The notes below the pieces were generated by a model. It saw only the letters and a program-made list of their open reading frames with translations. It had not been told where the DNA came from and searched no databases. Made by a program: the position numbers and the translations under genes. Of a stretch of DNA of 64,000 nucleotides, positions 43,048 to 53,389 are shown piece after piece; within the stretch, counting starts at the first letter, position 1; the number at the start of each line of letters is the position of its first letter. Where the stretch lies: contig CAJNDS010001202.1 in NCBI GenBank assembly GCA_905221605.1, positions 94,854 to 158,853 of the forward strand, written 5' to 3'. Origin of the DNA: Symbiodinium natans. Taxonomy: Eukaryota > Sar > Dinophyceae > Suessiales > Symbiodiniaceae.

Positions 43048-46000
43048 TCTGTACATATCGTCATGGTGATGACGACGGCAAAATGGCCGCCACACCGTGC
43101 TGACCTTGTGTGTCAGGCTCTGCTTATCTTACTTCTTGGCTGGGTGTTACAAGCTGCGTGCTGCTGGGTTGAGCTGGATGGGCGGCAGCGTCTTGGAGCA
43201 CTATGCGACACTCAGTCGATTTAAGGGGTGGTGGAGCGGGGAGGTGCTGGTTGGTTGTTGTGAGATGCGCAGTCTTATGCAACCTCCAAGCTCGAAAAGC
43301 TAGACTGTGCCGCCAAGGCGTCTTTATATGAGCGTATCTTGTCTGCACCTGCCACGTACGCACCAGCGACAGCATTCTGGGAAAAGACCTCCTTCTCGCT
43401 CAGGCAGAGCCGTGGAGCGAGCACCTGTTTACAGCAGCTTGTTTGCGCAATCTGCTCTGGTTTGTTGTCTGGTTTGTTCAAAGCAAAGTCTTTAGAAGGC
43501 GAGGTGCGGAGTTCCGGAATTGCACCGTGATTTTAAGGGGCTGCGCCCATGGGCGGGCAGCGCAGGCAGAAGCGCGGGGCGAGCAGATCCGTCACAGGGT
43601 TGGGGTTTCTCTAAGCGTGTGAGGCGCCTAAACTCCCTTGAAGTTTCTAAGCATTTTGAGGCCCCAAACTCCCTTAAAATCTCTAAGCGTTTGAGGCTCC
43701 TGAACTCCCTTAAAGTTTCTAAGCATTTTCAGGCCCCTAAACTCTCTTCAAATCGCTAAGCGTTTGAGGCTCCTAGACTCCCTTAAAGTTTCTAAGCACT
43801 TTAGAAGGCCCCTAAGCTCCCTTTTTCCTAGCCCCGGGCTTAGACACGTCGCTTATGCCCGCCCTTTGGGGGGCGTCATGCTCCTGATGCGCCCCCGGGG
43901 GTCCCGAGAGCCGCTGATGCTCCTGATGCGCGCCTGGATTTCCCGGGCTGGACCCGCTGATGCTCATGATGCGCGCCCTCTGGGGGCCTCCGTGGCGACG
44001 CAAAAAACCACGAAAAAAAAACCGTTCACCGGGGGCACGCGGGACTGGCGTCCGGCCTAATTCTGCTTCGCAGAAGGCCGAAGGCTAGCAAGGCTATAGC
44101 CGGGACGACCCGGCCTAAAAGGTCCGCCAATGCTCGGTTCTTGGGGACCTCGCGCTGCCCGATTTAAGGGGCTGCGCCCATGGGCGGGCAGCGCAGGCAG
44201 AAGCGCGGGGCGAGCAGATCCGTCACAGGGTTGGGGTTTCTCTAAGCGTTTGAGGCTCCTAAACTCCCTTGAAGTTTCTAAGCATTTTGAGGCCCCTAAA
44301 CTCCCTTAAAATCTCTAAGCGTTTGAGGCTCCGGAACTCCCTTAAAGTTTCTAAGCATTTTCAGGCCCCTAAACTCCCTTCAAATCTCTAAGCGTTTGAG
44401 GCTCCTAGACTCCCTTAAAGTTTCTAAGCACTTTATAAGGCCCCTAAACTCCCTTTTTCCTAGCTCCGGCTTAGACACGTCGCTTATGCCCGCCTTTTGG
44501 GGGGGATCATGCTCCTGATGCGCCCCCGGGGTCCCGTCCCGGGAGCCGCTGATGCTCCTGATGCGCGCCTGGGGGTCCCGGGCTGGACCCGCTGATGCTC
44601 ATGATGCGCGCCCTCTGGGGGCCTCCGTGGCGACACGAAAAAAAACCGTTCACCGGGGGCACGCGGGGGTCGGCGGCACTGGCGTCCGGCCTAATTCTGC
44701 TTCGCAGAAGGTCGACAGCCAGCAAAGCTATTGCCGGGACGACCCGGCCGAAAAGGTCCGCCAATGCTCGGTCCTTGGGGACCTCGCGCTGCCCGACAGG
44801 CACAAGCGCGGGGCGAGCAGATCCGTCACAGGGTTGGGGTTTCTCTAAGCGTTTGAGGCTCCTGAACTCCCTTGAAGTTTCTAAGCATTTTCAGGCCCCT
44901 AAACTCTCTTCAAATCTCTAAGCGTTTGAGGCTCCTAGACTCCCTTAAAGTTTCTAAGCACTTTAGAAGGCCCCTATAAGCTCCCTTTTTCCTAGCCCCG
45001 GGCTTAGACACGTCGCTTATGCCCGCCCTTTGGGGGGCATCATGCTCCTGATGCGCCCCCGATGCTCCTGATGCGCGCCTTGGGGGTCCCGGGCTGGACC
45101 CGCTGATGCTCATGATGCGCGCCCTCTGGGGGCCTCCGTGGCGACGCAAAAAACCACGAAAAAAACAACCGTTCACCGGGGGCACGCAGGGGTCGGCGGC
45201 ACTGGCGTCCGGCCATTCTGCTTCGAAGGCCAGCAAGGCTATTGCCGGGACGACCCGGCCTAAAAGGTCCGCCAATGCTCGGTCCTTGGGGACCCCGCGC
45301 TGCCCGATTTTAAGGGGCTGCGCCCATGGGCGGGCAGCGCAGGCAGAAGCGCGGGGCGAGCAGTTTCTAAGCATTTTGAGGCCCCTAAACTCCCTTAAAA
45401 TCTCAAAGCGTTTGAGGCTCCTCAACCCCCTTAAATGTTTCTAAGCATTTTCAGGCCCCTAAACTCCCTTTCAAATCTCTAAGCGTTTTCTTCAAATCTC
45501 TAAGCGTTTGAGGCTCCTAGACTCATGCTCCTGATGCGCCCCCGGGGTCCTGCCCCGGGAGCCGCCTGATGCTCCTGATGCGCGCCTGGGGGTCCCGGGC
45601 TGGACCCGCTGATGCTCATGATGCGCGCCCTCTGGGGGCCTCCGTGGCGACGCAAAAAACCACGAAACAAAAACCGTTACGCGGGGGTCGGCGGCACTGG
45701 CGTCCGGCCCAATTCTGCTTCGCAGAAGGCCGCAGGCCAGCAAGGCCATGCCCAGGACGACCCGGGTTAAAAGGTCCGCCAATGCTCGGTCCTTGGGGAC
45801 CTCGCGCTGCCCGATTTTCAGAGCGTGGCCAGTGCCGCCGAGTTTTTGTCCATTCTGTCCCATGTCTCACAGCCCAGGTACTTTGCCGAGTTCACGCATG
45901 GCCAGTGACCCGATTGCGGGGGCTTCTTGCTATTCCTGACTGCAGGTCCTTCAGCGCTTCGGCGCTTTCCCGTCTGGTCTGCGAGGTACTGTCCACCTGC

Positions 46001-46887
46001 GGTCTGCTTTTTGAACTTCTTTGCCCCCTGGCTCTGTTCAACCCGTGGCTTGGCGGCTTCTTGTGCCGTTGTATGATCATAAACTCGGACAGATCTGTGA
46101 CACACCTGCCTCCAAACACATGCGCGCACGGCAAGCGCCGGTGCAAGATTGTTTGCTAGGACGGATAGAACAGGTATCCTGGCCAGGGTGATCCTCTAGA
46201 TGCCATCGCAATACCTCATACCTTCACGTTTGAGGTCCCTTCGGGCTCCAATGATTGGTATGGCCATCGTGTTCCATCTCGGAAATCTGTTCCTGATTGC
46301 GCTGAACGGAGACCGGTTCCTGACTTGGGTATGGATGCTGTTGCCTGGTTGGGTTATTGTGAGAGAGATGTGCCAGCAGGAGGTCATGAGGAGACGGGCT
46401 GTTGGTGGCTGTTGTGTTTGTGTCAGCACTCAGGCTCTTTGTGCTTGACTTTCCCGCGAGCCTTGTCAACAAGCCCATTGCAGAGCCAAGCCTTGTTCCA
46501 TCGAGTGATGATGCCTTTCTCTTGCCCGTGCCTCCGATGCCACCACGCACTAGCAGCACGAGCAGGCCTTCCCAAGCCGCCAAAGCGAGAAAAGTGAGCA
46601 GGGTCGGAGGACTGAGCCTGGAAACACACCTGCAAACGGCTTATGGGCTTTGCACAGCTGTGGTGGTGATGATCTGGCTGGGTGTTGGCCTTCCACGAGC
46701 TGCAAACCTGGTTCACACAGACTGGCCCTTTGTTGGTCCGGACATGTTCTCCAGGGTCGGCAGCTGGTCCTCGCCGTCGCCATTTCGCGACGTCCTTTTC
46801 AATCAGATGGTTAGGCCCGGGCACAGACATTCCCCGTGCCCCGACCTTGCAGGTCTGTCAGAAGCAGCGGAACAGCATGGAGCATAG
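40253..46887 (+). CDS. Polytopic membrane protein gene with repeat-filled introns
   Basis: Six exons join with matching phases. Exon a 40,253-40,522 (VLAWATVAVLCKAMLVVAFA); a2 43,273-43,503, exactly 77 codons (SYATSKLEKLDCAAKASLYE, LQQLVCAICSGLLSGLF); b 45,822-45,877 (SVASAAEFLSILSHVSQP); c 45,946-46,096 (LSRLVCEVLSTCGLLFELLC); d 46,200-46,347 (MIGMAIVFHLGNLFLIALNG); e 46,391-46,887 (LLVAVVFVSALRLFVLDF, TAYGLCTAVVVMIWLGVGL). Introns: 40,523-43,272, 43,504-45,821, 45,878-45,945, 46,097-46,199 and 46,348-46,390, all GT-AG; phases 0, 0, 2, 0, 1. At least five hydrophobic helices predict a membrane protein; family unknown. An optional 51-nt exon at 43,117-43,167 (ALLILLLGWVLQAACCW) adds another helix. 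The 5' start and 3' end are uncertain; a GTGAGC donor at 46,593 could shorten exon e. Confidence 0.6.
40598..41189 (+). repeat. Structured intronic repeat, copy 1
   Basis: Begins TTTTAAGGGGCTGCGCCCAT. Order: hairpin head with palindrome CGCCCATGGGCG; 30-36 bp sub-repeats of TCTAAGCGTTTGAGGCTCCT type; GATGC-rich block; A-run; hairpin TTCTGCTTCGCAGAA; hairpin GGTCCTTGGGGACC; end CGCGCTGCCCGATTT. Lies in the first large intron of the membrane-protein gene. Confidence 0.9.
41332..41362. repeat. CG dinucleotide run
   Basis: About fifteen consecutive CG steps, preceded by a pyrimidine tract; a sequence able to adopt Z-DNA. Confidence 0.95.
41611..41642. repeat. Perfect 14-bp inverted repeat, 4-nt loop
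   Basis: GACCCCGAATGCCC, loop TGAA, then the exact reverse complement. Confidence 0.95.
42509..42525. repeat. Telomere-like TTTAGGG string
   Basis: AGGGTTTAGGGTTTAGGG, two full units, at the border between GC-rich and AT-rich DNA. Confidence 0.7.
42790..42848. repeat. G-rich tract, potential G-quadruplex
   Basis: More than eight runs of three or more G separated by one to three bases on the + strand. Confidence 0.85.
42983..43049. repeat. TA / TATACA microsatellite
   Basis: Long TA runs interrupted by ATACATATACA. Confidence 0.95.
43531..44162 (+). repeat. Structured intronic repeat, copy 2
   Basis: Starts 27 nt after the donor of exon a2. Same order as copy 1 but with an additional ATCCGTCACAGGGTTGGGGT segment between head and sub-repeats. 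One G to U-type change (GGTTCTTGGGGACC) keeps the terminal hairpin pairable as a wobble. Confidence 0.9.
44163..44796 (+). repeat. Structured intronic repeat, copy 3
   Basis: Directly abuts copy 2 at CCCGATTTAAGGGG. Full order present, including both distal hairpins. Confidence 0.9.
44797..45306 (+). repeat. Structured intronic repeat, copy 4 (truncated)
   Basis: Lacks the palindromic head (starts at GGCACAAGCGCGGGGCGAGC), has fewer sub-repeats, and the TTCTGCTTCGCAGAA hairpin is damaged (GCAG missing). Confidence 0.85.
45307..45817 (+). repeat. Structured intronic repeat, copy 5
   Basis: Head as in copy 1 (without the ATCCGTCAC segment). Part of the middle (CCCCGGGCTTAGACACGTCG block) is deleted. 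Its terminal CCCGATTTT directly forms the pyrimidine tract of the acceptor of exon b (CAG at 45,819-45,821). Confidence 0.9.
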
Positions 46888-46889
46888 AT

Positions 46890-47790
46890 TGCATCAGTCA
46901 GAGTTGTGGCGAAGTCAGAGAGGCCCCAAGAAATCCGGAGCAGCTTGGTGCAGCGCATGGCCCGGCGCAAGGTGGGAGCCCCAGGCTAAGTCGGGCTGTA
47001 ACAAAGTACGCACCGAAATGAAGGCATCCCACCTGCAGGAAACATTCCATGCTTGCAAAAGACCTCTCACCACGCACAGAGTTTGCCATCACGGATCACA
47101 CAAAGCTTCCGGCAGGAGTTCAAGCTAGGCGCAGGGTTGTGTCCATGCCAGGAAAGATGGTAAACAACGGTTAATTGTGATGCTGTCGGGGATGTGCTGG
47201 TGAGCCAGATTCGAAGTGGTTTTGCTGGTTCTGCCTCGGCTCAGCCTTAGCCTTTCGAGAACTGGACACCTCCTTGAAAGCTGCATGTTACAGTAAATTG
47301 GAACATAATCGGATTTTTGCTTGTTGGGTGCGGGGCCTATGTTGAATCAGCTCTAGAAGTGTAAGGGCCCTTCATGCTTGCATTCGCTTTAAGGCCCGAG
47401 AATCATAGTATGAACCCCGGGCAAGGCCCGTTCGCAGGCTCACTCATATTAATATAAGAGTGTGTTTCTAGCAGTTACGAGGATATGAAAATGTCATAAT
47501 CGCGGCCCTTAACATTAAAAAGACAACAGCAAACAAAAGGCTGCAAGAACTATTAGTATTCTCTGCATGGTTACCTGTTATGTTTTTTCTTTCGCTAATT
47601 CACAGATCACGCGCTCAACCAAAAGCACTGCACAGATTCTTTATCCTCCGAATATTTTCTATTTTGCATTCACTCTAATGCTTAGATTTCCTACAGCCAG
47701 AAGGAAAATGGCAGGAATAACGCGCAAATCAAGAACCCTCATAATATGTGCAGAAAGGCCCAATAAATTTGGCATTCGCGGGACTTGCAG
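46890..47790. other. Intergenic with AT-rich island
   Basis: 47,440-47,760 is clearly more AT-rich than its surroundings (ATTAATATAAGAGTGTG and long A/T stretches). A weak helical reading QKQRNSMEHRLHQSELWRSQ occurs at 46,858-46,920. No gene is confirmed. Confidence 0.45.
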
Positions 47791-47909
47791 AACTCACGCA
47801 GGCGTGCAGAGCTTGCATGAGCGGTGTTGCTGCACAGGGGAACGTGACAAGCGTGCCCTCCTTCGCTTGTGAGAACAGATGCGTGGGATGTGCTGAGTTG
47901 CAGCTGCAG
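47791..47909 (+). CDS. Cys-rich internal exon
   Basis: Acceptor GGGACTTGCAG and strong donor GTACAA after CAGCTGCAG bound 119 nt, phase 1 in and phase 0 out: LTQACRACMSGVAAQGNVTS, VPSFACENRCVGCAELQLQ. Two C-x2-C pairs suggest a disulfide or zinc module. No family is assigned. Confidence 0.5.
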
Positions 47910-48515
47910 GTACAAGCTGGCGCAAAGAGCCGCTTAGTGCCTTGGGATCAAGCCCATGGTGGCCCACAGCATGTTTTTTGATTGGATTCTGTTGGGGATG
48001 TCGTGTTCAACGGCTTGAAGGACTGAGCATGTTGAAATACCAACGCCAATCAACACCCGTCTCGTATGGAAGCTACGAGGCTCCAGATTCTTCTGCTTTT
48101 CTGAGCAGAGGCACAGTCTGATCGGCAGCCGAAAGAATTGAGAAGAAGTCCGGTCTCACCAGTCTGTTGCGTGAGCCTGCGGAGAAGAGCTGCCCTTTTC
48201 TGGCTGCATGATCATGATCGCAACTGCGCCGTCCATGCGTGTCTACTTTTTTGTGCTTTACCTGGCTGAGGCCCGAGAACTTTCTGCAGTTCTTCTGGCT
48301 TGTGCGAAGGCTGTAGTCGGGTTGCAAGCCACGACGCTGCCAGTAGGTGGTTTACACATGTTGTGACACCTTGATTCCTTGCCAACGAGATATCATTGAT
48401 CCCGGTCAGGCGCACAACGCCGCGAGTGAGGCAAGATGCTGGCATGGATTAGTCATGCTCAATGGTGTAAATCTGAGGAGTTCGGCCAACGACCTGCCGA
48501 GATGCATGGCTGATA

Positions 48516-48842
48516 ATGAGCGAAAGCATCCAGTCGTGTGCCAGGGTGCTCAAGCTGTTCGGCCAGCACAGGAGGCTTGGATTGGGTGATGTTGGGTGCT
48601 TTGGAGGCTTTTTTGTGTTGAACCCATATGGCACATATGGCATCAAATCCGCCGCAGGCGTCCAAGCTGCGCGAGCGCATGGGCGATCCCAAGGGAGCGG
48701 CGCTCGCTGCCTGTTCGACTCCAAGAAATGTGGATGCGGTGGATGTGCAAACTCATGTGCTCCAAACTGCTCCACCTACAAGAAAGCCGCTAAGCCTGTG
48801 TCTTCCGACGTAGGAAGGCTCTTCACATGCGTGGCTTGTTAA
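48516..48842 (+). CDS. Cys-rich open frame, doubtful
   Basis: Frame with KKCGCGGCANSCAPNCSTYK near the end, terminating at TAA 48,840. A second + frame over the same DNA reads ASKLRERMGDPKGAALAACS, which also looks coding. I cannot choose between them. Confidence 0.3.
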   Translation: MSESIQSCARVLKLFGQHRRLGLGDVGCFGGFFVLNPYGTYGIKSAAGVQAARAHGRSQGSGARCLFDSKKCGCGGCANSCAPNCSTYKKAAKPVSSDVGRLFTCVAC

Positions 48843-48974
48843 GCTTGCGATTTCAAAGTTTGCTTTATTTGTGAGACGCTTCAGTGAGCAAAGTTTCTGA
48901 GGTGAAGAGGCGAAGGGTTACTACGGCGCGAAGGCCCAGGTGCAAGCTCACTGTGCTTTGCATAAGATTGACAG

Positions 48975-49146
48975 ATTCCAGTATGCATCAGCCTCGGCAG
49001 CCAGGCGGCAACTCGGAAGGCGGCGCTCAACGCGGTCGCACTAGCGAAGGAAGCCTGCGACAGCAAGACCGAGGCAGCCGGCACACCTACTACGACTAGA
49101 GATAGTCGGTATCCCGATGCAAAAAGAGCCCAATCCTTTGCCGCAG
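48975..49146 (+). CDS. Exon, Ala/Lys-rich helix
   Basis: Acceptor AGATTGACAG, GC donor (GCAG|GCTCTC), 172 nt, phase 0 in and phase 1 out: IPVCISLGSQAATRKAALNA, VALAKEACDSKTEAAGTPTT, TRDSRYPDAKRAQSFAA. A helical repeat-like start and then a hydrophilic linker. A competing + frame is Ser/Gly/Arg-rich. Probably part of the 49-50 kb helical gene. Confidence 0.5.
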
Positions 49147-49874
49147 GCTCTCGCTTGGTACTGTGCCTGTTTGGTCCGGGACCATGCACCTATCATTCTT
49201 GCTTTGTTCCGCATTTCTTACCTGCATAGCTGTGTGCCAAGCAAGGCCCACTCCGCAGCGGGGCAGAAGCTGGATGCTGTCAAGGCAGGTCCTGGCAGGT
49301 GAAGGATGTAGGTGATGCCTGCACCCAGAGGAAGAAGCCACCGCTCAAGCTAAACTTTTGGCCCGATGTCCGCACTAATTATACTGGCAGCATAGATTGT
49401 GACAAGAGTCCTTGCCCGTCCACACTGTCAAGCTGCTTGCAAGGCTGGACGGCAAGCTCTGACTTTGGCGCGAGAGGTCCGGGATGTGGAGACCATTGGC
49501 ATTGCCCTTCAGGCTGTTTCCGCCTTTTTTTTTTTTTTTGTCTTGGCTCACTTCTGCTAACCTTGCGGCTGTGGTCTGCGGCACATTGAGAGGCCTTGAT
49601 GCAAGCAAATGGGGAGGAGGACTCAACAGCCCTCTCTTTTCGATGCACGCGTCCAGGGGATTACTTATATGCTTAGTGGATGCCAGCTGTCAGCGTTGTG
49701 GGTCGGGTTTCCTTGGGCAGCTTCCAGGACAAAGCAGCTTCCATTGCAGAGGAGGCCGTTTGCTGAATGCAGCCGCAGCAGTACGCAAGCTGCCCGCTTC
49801 TCACTCCCTGATCTAAGCGAGATGTTGAAAAGGAGTTGATGATGGCGAAGAAAGTTGGAGACCGACGCCGTGAG

Positions 49875-50175
49875 GCAGCAAGCCCAGACAACATGCAAGG
49901 ATCCCGAATGGGTTGGGGGCATGCACTCGGTGGTTGAGGCCTACGCACAGCTGAAGATGGCACAGTCCATGATCGCGCAGGCAGGAACTCTTCCGCGCGT
50001 GTGACGGGTGCAGGGCGACTGCAAATCATTTTCTTGTCCGGGCATGCAGCCGTCCAGCGGTACAGTGTGTTCTTCTGGAGACTGTGAGAGGCCGAGAGGA
50101 GTGTTGTGCCCCAGCCAGGATCGGCCTCGGGAAGCCCTCCGGAGAGCCACTGAAGCCGCTGACAAGTTGCGAGAG
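49875..50175 (+). CDS. Two exons of a TPR-like/helical gene
   Basis: Exon 49,875-49,980 (after CCGTGAG; GC donor GCAGGA; 106 nt, phase 2 in, 0 out): QQAQTTCKDPEWVGGMHSVV, EAYAQLKMAQSMIAQ. Exon 50,119-50,175 (after CCAGCCAG; donor GTGGGA; 57 nt, phase 0/0): DRPREALRRATEAADKLRE. Both have the A-x6-A helical spacing of TPR-like repeats, but too little sequence is present to confirm the fold. Phases agree. Confidence 0.5.
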
Positions 50176-51455
50176 GTGGGATGTTGCGGCACGCAATCAA
50201 ATGCAATCAAATTCACAAGTGGCCGCGTCTGCAATCTACAAGTCTGCAGTTCTGCTCGGGAAGCCAGAGTTGAGTCGTATTGTAGCACGGACTGCAAGCC
50301 AAGTGCCGGCACAAAACTTTGCGTGTAAAACTGCCTGTCCTCCCTCATTTTCCCGTTGGCAACTGAACCTTTTGCCAACCTGCAATACTGCAGAGAAACG
50401 GCGCAAACTCATGAACACCCTCAGAGCACACGGAAGGGATGGCGGTACACACTGAAGTACAACAGCTGCAGTTGTGAGAGCGCGTGATCACAGCATTCCT
50501 TGGCTTTCGGCGATTCCAAACACACGCTAATTGGAGCATCTGGAGGTGTTCGACAGCTCCAAAGCGACTGGCAGCATGTCGAGCTTGATCACCTCATAAA
50601 TCTCAGCAATTCGAGGTGCCTGCTCCAGCGTAAACTTTCTTGGGGTTCCAACATTGCAACATTGCCACCACAAAAAACAAACATGGGCCACTTCAGCAGT
50701 ACAACAATCAAGCGAATCAAGCGAATCACTGCCCGCGTTACTCTGCCGTTTTTCTGCCCTAAATTGGGCAGCTCCAAGCTCTGCAAATGTTCGTGCAACT
50801 TCCGTTTTCAGCATCAAGGCTGGCAAGCGGCTGGCACGGCATTTTGACGGGCTTGTTACAATTGCAGGGGGACACTTAAGCAAGAGTCTTCCATCGGATG
50901 CGGATCGGCATGGTGTTGAGCCCGAAGGGGTGAGCCAAGCCAACAGCCTCAATCGGGCAAAAGACCCAGAAGATCCCAGAAGTCTTCAGAGTCTTTTTTG
51001 AAACTCCACAATGTTCATGTTCACGAGCAAGGAAAATTACCAGGTTACCAGGAAGCCCTTTGAACACTACAGGAAGACAAACACGTACAAAATCCCAATC
51101 CAGAAGTCCATATGCAACATCGAACCGTAGCCACAGCAGCGAGTCATCTCAAGTCGCCAGGCCCTGTCCATGTGTTGGGACGTCGCCGAAACTTCAAGAC
51201 AAATGAGTTTTTTCTTTGCAAAACAAGCAGAACATAGAAGAGCTACCCGAATGTCGGCCGTGGGCATCAAAAATTCCCATAGGAGCATCCCCTTCCCAAC
51301 GCCTCCTGATCAGCTTTTCCGGCCGGGCTGATAAAAGGATTCAGCGACACTACTGGTGCAACATGTTCCCACCTGGCTTTCCAACTCTTGTCAACCCCGG
51401 TCTGAGCTCTCGAAATCCGAGTTTATTGTCCAAACCTTCCATCTCACAGCTCACT
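50176..51455. other. Region with weak exon candidates
   Basis: + strand readings VAASAIYKSAVLLGKPELSR (50,220 region), LQSDWQHVELDHLINLSNSR (50,560 region) and HLSKSLPSDADRHGVEPEGV (50,870 region) look coding but lack firm borders. 51,000-51,350 shows nothing I can support. Confidence 0.35.
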
Positions 51456-51463
51456 TTCTGCAG

Positions 51464-51679
51464 ATGGGTGACTTGAAGGGGGAGGCGAAGGCCGGCCCAC
51501 TTTGCTGCTCGCAAGACAGTTGTACGTGCCTGTCGTTTGAGCTTGTGGGAAAAACTCAAGCTGGCTGTGCACTGCATCAAGCACAGGCCACACAGCTTCT
51601 GGTCGAAATCCAGTGCCAGGCTGGAGCGGTTGCCGTAGCAGCCCAGAGCGGCACCGTTCCAGTAGGCATCACACCATGA
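51464..51679 (+). CDS. Exon candidate
   Basis: Acceptor CACTTTCTGCAG then MGDLKGEAKAGPLCCSQDSC, TCLSFELVGKTQAGCALHQA, QATQLLVEIQCQAGAVAVAA, to TGA 51,677. Protein-like throughout. It could be a terminal exon. No family is recognised. Confidence 0.45.
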   Translation: MGDLKGEAKAGPLCCSQDSCTCLSFELVGKTQAGCALHQAQATQLLVEIQCQAGAVAVAAQSGTVPVGITP

Positions 51680-52785
51680 GCGTCAAATGTCGCGGGGTGC
51701 GTGGCAACCCGAGGCTTCAATATGCCTCAATGCCTCAATGATTTCGCTAGGATTTGCAGCAGAGCATGTCCAGGGATTCAGGGGCAGTAGTGCGACCGTT
51801 GATGTGGTTCCAGATCAATGCCATATGTAATTGACCCAAGCGATACCATCATAGGAGGGGGAGGTCGGCGGAGGGCAATGTAAAACGGTTCCCAGGCTTG
51901 CGCTTCGCAACGTCATTATCGGCACATGGTCGTCATCGCCATCGCCATCACCACCATCATCACTAGCATCGTCATAGTGGCACTATGATGTTATGATGTC
52001 TTGCATATACGTGCACCTTCATCTCAGTCTGATGCTGCCGACGTGGCAGGGACATGGCAATTGTTGTGGTGCTGGGGCAGGTGGTGGTGGATATGCTGAG
52101 GGCGTTGGTTGGTGAGAGTGGCAGCAGCTTGCTGGATGTGTCGTTGGGGTATGGTGGGAGACCCTTGTGGTAGAGGGGTGATGATGGCGTAGTGCTGGTG
52201 TGGGGAGTCGGTGGAGCTGTGGGCTTAGCCACGCACACTTTCGGCCCAACGGCCCAACGGCCCAACGGCCCAACGGCCCAACGGCAACATCCAGGCTGTG
52301 CTTCGGTGCTGTGGGTTGCAGGGCGCGTGGGGGCGATATGTTTGGACTTCGCAACAGCCTTCCGTTGGCCAAAGTGATCCCAGCGCCCCTTGGGCATTTT
52401 CACAGTGTTTCGGGTCTCAAGTTGGAGGCTTGAGAGTTCATTTGACGGGCTGGGGACGGCTTCAAATTCCCATGGTCGTCATCAGAATTGTTATTCAGGT
52501 TTTTGGGCGCTTGCTGATTGGGTGGTCAATCAGCTTCTCCTCCGTTAGTCGAGATGAGTCGCCTCCCCGGACCGGGCTTCCTGCCGCAGGCAAGACGCGC
52601 AATGGAGGCCTCACGTACTGCCAAAGAGGCCGCTTCCTTTTCTTGGAGAGTGTTGCCTTCAGGGTGCTTCTAGTCACTTGTCAAGGTCTAACATCCGAGC
52701 TTTCGAGTTTGCATGTCAAGATAGGCGCTTTAATTGAGCCTATTCTGGAGCAACGAGGACAGAAGTGAGGCACTTTCGCGCGATC
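51680..52785. other. Mostly non-coding
   Basis: Contains GTCATCGCC/CATCATCAC-type repeats near 51,930-51,970 and the GGCCCAAC repeat. A helical stretch near 52,690-52,765 (LTSELSSLHVKIGALIEPIL then EQRGQK) may be an exon. Confidence 0.4.
52243..52282. repeat. GGCCCAAC 8-bp repeat, five perfect copies
   Basis: Five units in tandem followed by GGCAAC. Confidence 0.95.
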
Positions 52786-52786
52786 C

Positions 52787-53220
52787 GAGGCGCAGCGTCT
52801 ATTCAAGGAAGCGGGGGACATGAAGGCGGGTGGTCTTGCGAGTGCTCGAACACCGCGCAGTCGTGCACACATGGAACGGCCATTTCTAATTCCAATGCGC
52901 TCGATCGTTGTCAGTACACCATGTCAGCCAGGGGTGCGTGGGTGTCCTGCAGCTGTTGACGAGCCTCCATCTCGAGGCAGCCGTCCAAATCTAGCATTTC
53001 TAGCTTGGCGCACGGCAGAAGGCAACAGTACTACGCAAAACACAGCTTGCAACGCCTCGCAAGGCAGTTGGCTGTTTCCAAAGCCCATCTGATTGTGGAC
53101 CAGTTTGAGTCTCCATTCCTTTCTGCAGAGTCAACATGCTACAACATGCTCATGCGCCATAAACACATGAAAGACTTAAGGGTGAAGAGGTTCACTCTCA
53201 AACCCAAGAAACATGATTGA
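52787..53220 (+). CDS. TPR-like and following exon candidates
   Basis: From 52,787: EAQRLFKEAGDMKAGGLASA, with the A..LF.EAGD..G.A pattern common in TPR repeats; the frame then runs open with Pro/Ser/Arg-rich, probably intronic, sequence. A second stretch, about 53,002-53,220, reads LAHGRRQQYYAKHSLQRLAR, QLAVSKAHLIVDQFESPFLS, and ends KRFTLKPKKHD, TGA. Two frames remain possible in the second part. Confidence 0.4.
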
Positions 53221-53389
53221 GATCATTTTCTGCACTCTGTAGGCAGGGGACCCTCATTCTGCTGTCCAAGCAGCCTGTTGCTCAGCGGATTTTGTGGCCA
53301 GGACAGGCTACATGATCCACATGTTAATAAGCATTAGCATTAAATTGCATAAGTTGCTAATGTTGCTTTGCAACATTTCTAGAGCTTAG

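Larger units (their letters stand above)
41200..43270. other. Rest of the first large intron
   Basis: Not a repeat copy, but contains the GATGC motif in both orientations, a CG run, a perfect hairpin, a telomere-like string, an AT-rich island (42,530-42,680), a G-rich tract and a TA repeat. The GC-rich part to 42,500 reads like decayed repeat sequence. Confidence 0.6.

Noticed and set aside
40600-45560. Recurrent ORFs such as LNSLKVSKHFQAPKL and RRASGASGGS
   Set aside because: They are translations of the intronic repeat unit in several frames and are interrupted differently in each copy.
43531-45817. CRISPR-like array of regular repeats
   Set aside because: The 30-36 bp sub-repeats are contiguous and diverged, with no unique spacers; the organism is eukaryotic.
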